Assembly (NCBI GenBank): GCA_018368455.1
Contig: JAGZEG010000017.1
Span: 1-53,361, forward strand
Direction of reading: 5' to 3'
Origin: Coriobacteriia bacterium
Lineage (GTDB): Bacteria > Actinomycetota > Coriobacteriia > Coriobacteriales > UMGS124
DNA: 53,361 nt
Shown in pieces: positions 50,896-53,361 of the stretch. Both the position numbers and the translations under genes were made by a program. Under the pieces are notes generated by a model. That model did no database searches. It was not told the origin of the DNA and saw nothing but the letters and a program-made list of their open reading frames with translations. Position 1 is the first letter of the stretch, and each line of letters opens with the position of its first letter.

Positions 50896-53208
50896 ATGGC
50901 AGATTCCAAGGTTTCGTACGGTTGGACGGGCAAGATGGCCCGCGTCAACCTCACTACGGGACAGATCACAACCGAGTCCACCGAGCCGTACGAGAAGTTT
51001 GTCGGCGGCATGGGCCTCGGCAACAAGATCATCTACGACGAGGTCGAGCCCGGTACGGACCCCTACTCCCCCGAGAGCAAGCTCGTCTACTCCGTCGGCC
51101 CCCTGACCGCGTCGGGCGTGCCGCTGGGCGGGCGTATGAACGTCACGTTCCTCTCCACGTTCACGAAGGACCACATGATCGTCGACGCGCACTGCGGCGG
51201 CATGCTGGCCCCTCGCATCAAGTTCGCCGGGTGGGACGCCATCATCGTCGAGGGCGCCTCGGACACGCCCGTGTTCATTCATATTAAGGACGACCAGATC
51301 ACCATCGAGGACGCGACGCCCGCATGGGGCCTGGGCACCCGCGAGGCGACGGACGTCCTGACGCGCCTCACCTCGAACGAGGCGTGCGTCGGCACGATCG
51401 GCATCGCCGGCGAGAACCTGCTGCCCTATGCCGTCATGATGAACTCGCGCAACCACTCGGCCGGCGCCGGCCTGGGCGCCATCATGGGCTCGAAGAAGCT
51501 CAAGGCCATCGTCGCCGAGGGCTCCGGCTCCGTCTACGTCGCCGACCCCAAGAAGGTCGGCGAGCTCTCCGACTACATGATCTCGGAGATCATCGGCTCG
51601 AACAACAACCACGTCGTGCCCTCCACCCAGCAGGCGTGGGCCGAGTACTACGACGCCGGCTCGCGCTGGACGTCGCAGAAGGGCGGCGAGTGGGGCCTTG
51701 CCGAGGGCGGCGCCATCGACACGGGCAACCCCTTCGGCAAGGAGGGCGACGGCAACGAGCCCAAGCCCTACGAGCTCAACACGATGGGGTATCGTTGCTT
51801 CAAGTCGGTCAAGGACAACGGTATGGCCGCGGCCAAGTACACCATCAAGATGGACGGCTGCTTCAGCTGCCCGGTGCACTGCTACTCCGACCTGCGCGTC
51901 CCGACGCTGAAGAACTCGACGGGCTATGAGATCGCCGGCAACACGTGCGTGCCCGACTTCCCGTTCCTCTACATGCAGGGCATCCTCGGTAAGAAGCTCG
52001 AGGGCGACGACTACATCGTCTGGAACCTCACGATCGGCAACCTCGTCGACGAGCTCGGCCTGTGGTGCAACTACGCGCAGCTCTACCGCGACATCGCGCA
52101 CTGCCACAAGGAGGGCATCTTCAAGCGTGTGCTGCCGGCCGATGAGTACGCGAAGTACAACTGGGACGGCCTCAACCCCGACACGTACGACCCCACGTGC
52201 ATGGTCGACATCCTGACGGACATCGCCAAGAACGACTCGGAGATCGCTTACCTCGGCTACGGCCCGCTCGTCTGGTGCGAGCGCTGGGACGACATGGAGT
52301 GGTTCGATACGACGGCGTCGTGCCTCATCAACTACCGCGGTTGGCCCGTGCACCACGCCCACGAGTGCTACGGCCAGGTCGGCGCCGTGTACAACATGAT
52401 GTTCAACCGCGACGACATGATGCACTCGGCCGTCAACATGCAGGGCTGCGGCCTGCCCATCGACATCAAGCGCGGCATCGCCAAGGAGACGTGGGGCGGC
52501 GATGACGAGCATGGCGAGTGGGCGTTGGACGAGGACAAGAACTACACGCCGATGAACGAGTACAAGGCCCGCTTCACGTGGTGGTGCCTCGTGACGGACG
52601 TGCTGTACAACGCGCTCATCCTGTGCAGCTGGGTGTGGCCGATGACCATGTCGCCGACGAAGCAGCGCAACTACCGTGGCGACCTCGACCTCGACGCCAA
52701 GTTCTACAACGCCGTCACCGGCAAGAACGAGACGACGGAGAGCCTGTACGAGGCCGGCGCTCGCATCCTGACGCTGCAGCGCGCCAGTGACGTGCGCGCG
52801 CAGAAGACGTACGACCTGCGCAGGAACCACGACGTGTACACCGACTGGCCCTTCACGAAGGACCCCGACATCGAGCCGTTCACGCCGGGCACGGACAAGA
52901 TGGAGAAGACGGACTTCCAGCTTGCCCTGACGATGGTATACCGCCACTTCGGCTGGGACCTCAAGTACGGCTGCCCGACGCGTCGCTGCCTCGAGCGCTA
53001 CGACCTCAAGGACGTCGCCGACGAGCTCGAGGGCCTCGGCCTGCTGCCGCCCGACGACGAGCAGACGAACGGCTACGAGTTCCCGCGCTCCTTCACGCCG
53101 GCCACGCCCGACGAGGCGCACGCCGCCAAGGAGCAGTGCCAGGCCGTCGTCGACGCGCTCGACCCGTTCGAGGATCTGCAGAGCTATCGCGGCTCGAACG
53201 AGGCGTAA
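50896..53208 (+). CDS. Aldehyde:ferredoxin-oxidoreductase-family tungsten/molybdenum enzyme
   Basis: 770 residues from ATG 50896 (GGAGAGTAAGG upstream); the longer frame from 50833 is not needed. N-terminal AOR domain: TGKMARVNLTTGQ, GGMGLGNKI, and the pterin-binding stretch GRMNVTF...AHCGG. Iron-sulfur ligands Cys322, 325 and 329 (CFSCPVHC), and a fourth probably in CPTRRCLERYDL near the C-terminus. About 150 residues longer than classic AOR enzymes. The family oxidises aldehydes or reduces acids at low potential; the true substrate here is unknown. No signal peptide, so cytoplasmic. Confidence 0.92.
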   Translation: MADSKVSYGWTGKMARVNLTTGQITTESTEPYEKFVGGMGLGNKIIYDEVEPGTDPYSPESKLVYSVGPLTASGVPLGGRMNVTFLSTFTKDHMIVDAHCGGMLAPRIKFAGWDAIIVEGASDTPVFIHIKDDQITIEDATPAWGLGTREATDVLTRLTSNEACVGTIGIAGENLLPYAVMMNSRNHSAGAGLGAIMGSKKLKAIVAEGSGSVYVADPKKVGELSDYMISEIIGSNNNHVVPSTQQAWAEYYDAGSRWTSQKGGEWGLAEGGAIDTGNPFGKEGDGNEPKPYELNTMGYRCFKSVKDNGMAAAKYTIKMDGCFSCPVHCYSDLRVPTLKNSTGYEIAGNTCVPDFPFLYMQGILGKKLEGDDYIVWNLTIGNLVDELGLWCNYAQLYRDIAHCHKEGIFKRVLPADEYAKYNWDGLNPDTYDPTCMVDILTDIAKNDSEIAYLGYGPLVWCERWDDMEWFDTTASCLINYRGWPVHHAHECYGQVGAVYNMMFNRDDMMHSAVNMQGCGLPIDIKRGIAKETWGGDDEHGEWALDEDKNYTPMNEYKARFTWWCLVTDVLYNALILCSWVWPMTMSPTKQRNYRGDLDLDAKFYNAVTGKNETTESLYEAGARILTLQRASDVRAQKTYDLRRNHDVYTDWPFTKDPDIEPFTPGTDKMEKTDFQLALTMVYRHFGWDLKYGCPTRRCLERYDLKDVADELEGLGLLPPDDEQTNGYEFPRSFTPATPDEAHAAKEQCQAVVDALDPFEDLQSYRGSNEA

Positions 53209-53262
53209 GGCGCGCGACAACGCGTAGAGCTTCCCGGATGTGATGGGGGGCGAGACCCGCGA

Positions 53263-53288
53263 TGAACTGCGCCCCAAAACTTGGATGC
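53263..53288 (-). mobile_element. Terminal inverted repeat of an IS3-family element
   Basis: TGAACTGCGCCCCAAAACTT starts with the TG typical of IS3-family ends and lies 16 bp beyond the transposase stop (TAG, 53304-53306). The other end is outside the window. Confidence 0.6.
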
Positions 53289-53303
53289 TAAAATGAGGAT
53301 ACC

Positions 53304-53361
53304 CTAAGCGGCCTCCAGAAGGGCCTGCTCCCGGAACTCGACCGGGGTCAGGCCCTTCAGC
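53304..53361 (-). CDS. IS3-family transposase OrfB, C-terminal end (partial)
   Basis: Only the last 18 codons are present: LKGLTPVEFREQALLEAA then TAG. The LKGLTPVEFR ending is characteristic of IS3/IS150-type integrase-like transposases. The rest lies past the right edge, about 100 bp after the AOR gene. Confidence 0.75.
   Translation of the reverse strand, partial: LKGLTPVEFREQALLEAA

Noticed and set aside
50725..53277. 850-codon minus-strand frame opposite the AOR gene
   Set aside because: Shadow of the AOR coding frame; no recognisable domain.

Overview
The window is GC-rich (about 65%) with dense, short-spaced genes. It most likely comes from an anaerobic gut actinobacterium of the class Coriobacteriia (Eggerthellaceae/Coriobacteriaceae-like). 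This is an inference from gene content: a LuxR-type regulator with a many-helix membrane domain beside a Tat-exported FMN/FAD reductase, a Tat-exported molybdopterin reductase with iron-sulfur and NrfD subunits, an aldehyde:ferredoxin-oxidoreductase-like enzyme, Feo iron uptake and LuxS. No rRNA, tRNA, CRISPR array or prophage was seen.

Layout. 1-12897 (minus) is the N-terminal part of a giant cell-surface adhesin, at least 4,299 codons, built from an acidic linker, adhesin-like domains, one SpaA/Cna-B domain and about 21 FctA/Spy0128-like isopeptide domains. A run of nine G sits at its start and decides which ATG is in frame. 13470-17261 holds a divergent membrane-LuxR regulator and flavoprotein reductase pair. 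17542-20590 is a FecB/FecD/FecE-type metal-chelate ABC importer. 20826-24222 has two paralogous MFS transporters around a peptide-deformylase-like protein that has lost its catalytic Glu. 24976-27614 is a glycerol kinase/monoacylglycerol-lipase-like pair. 27649-28493 has a small double-glycine-leader, zinc-ribbon protein divergent from luxS. Then follow a phosphodiesterase, glnA, the feo iron-uptake locus (two feoA, feoB with an acidic extracellular insert, and a Cys-rich Feo-associated membrane protein), a UbiB-like kinase with a phasin-like protein, a type II toxin-antitoxin pair, aspS, a Pit phosphate transporter with its DUF47 partner, and a large M16C metalloprotease. 45871-53208 is a respiratory block: a four-gene iron-sulfur/molybdopterin/ferredoxin/NrfD operon divergent from a tungsten AOR-family enzyme. 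The right edge cuts into an IS3-family insertion sequence.

Between genes are several structured elements: three copies of a ~100-bp hairpin repeat next to gene ends, an 87-bp element with perfect 15-bp ends, a candidate structured RNA with G-U-containing stems, a degenerate tandem repeat, several operator-like palindromes and several clear rho-independent terminators.

The genes suggest a lifestyle of anaerobic respiration with exported flavin or molybdenum reductases, acquisition of ferrous and chelated metal, use of host or dietary glycerolipids, and attachment through a very long, possibly phase-variable, isopeptide-stabilised surface fibre.
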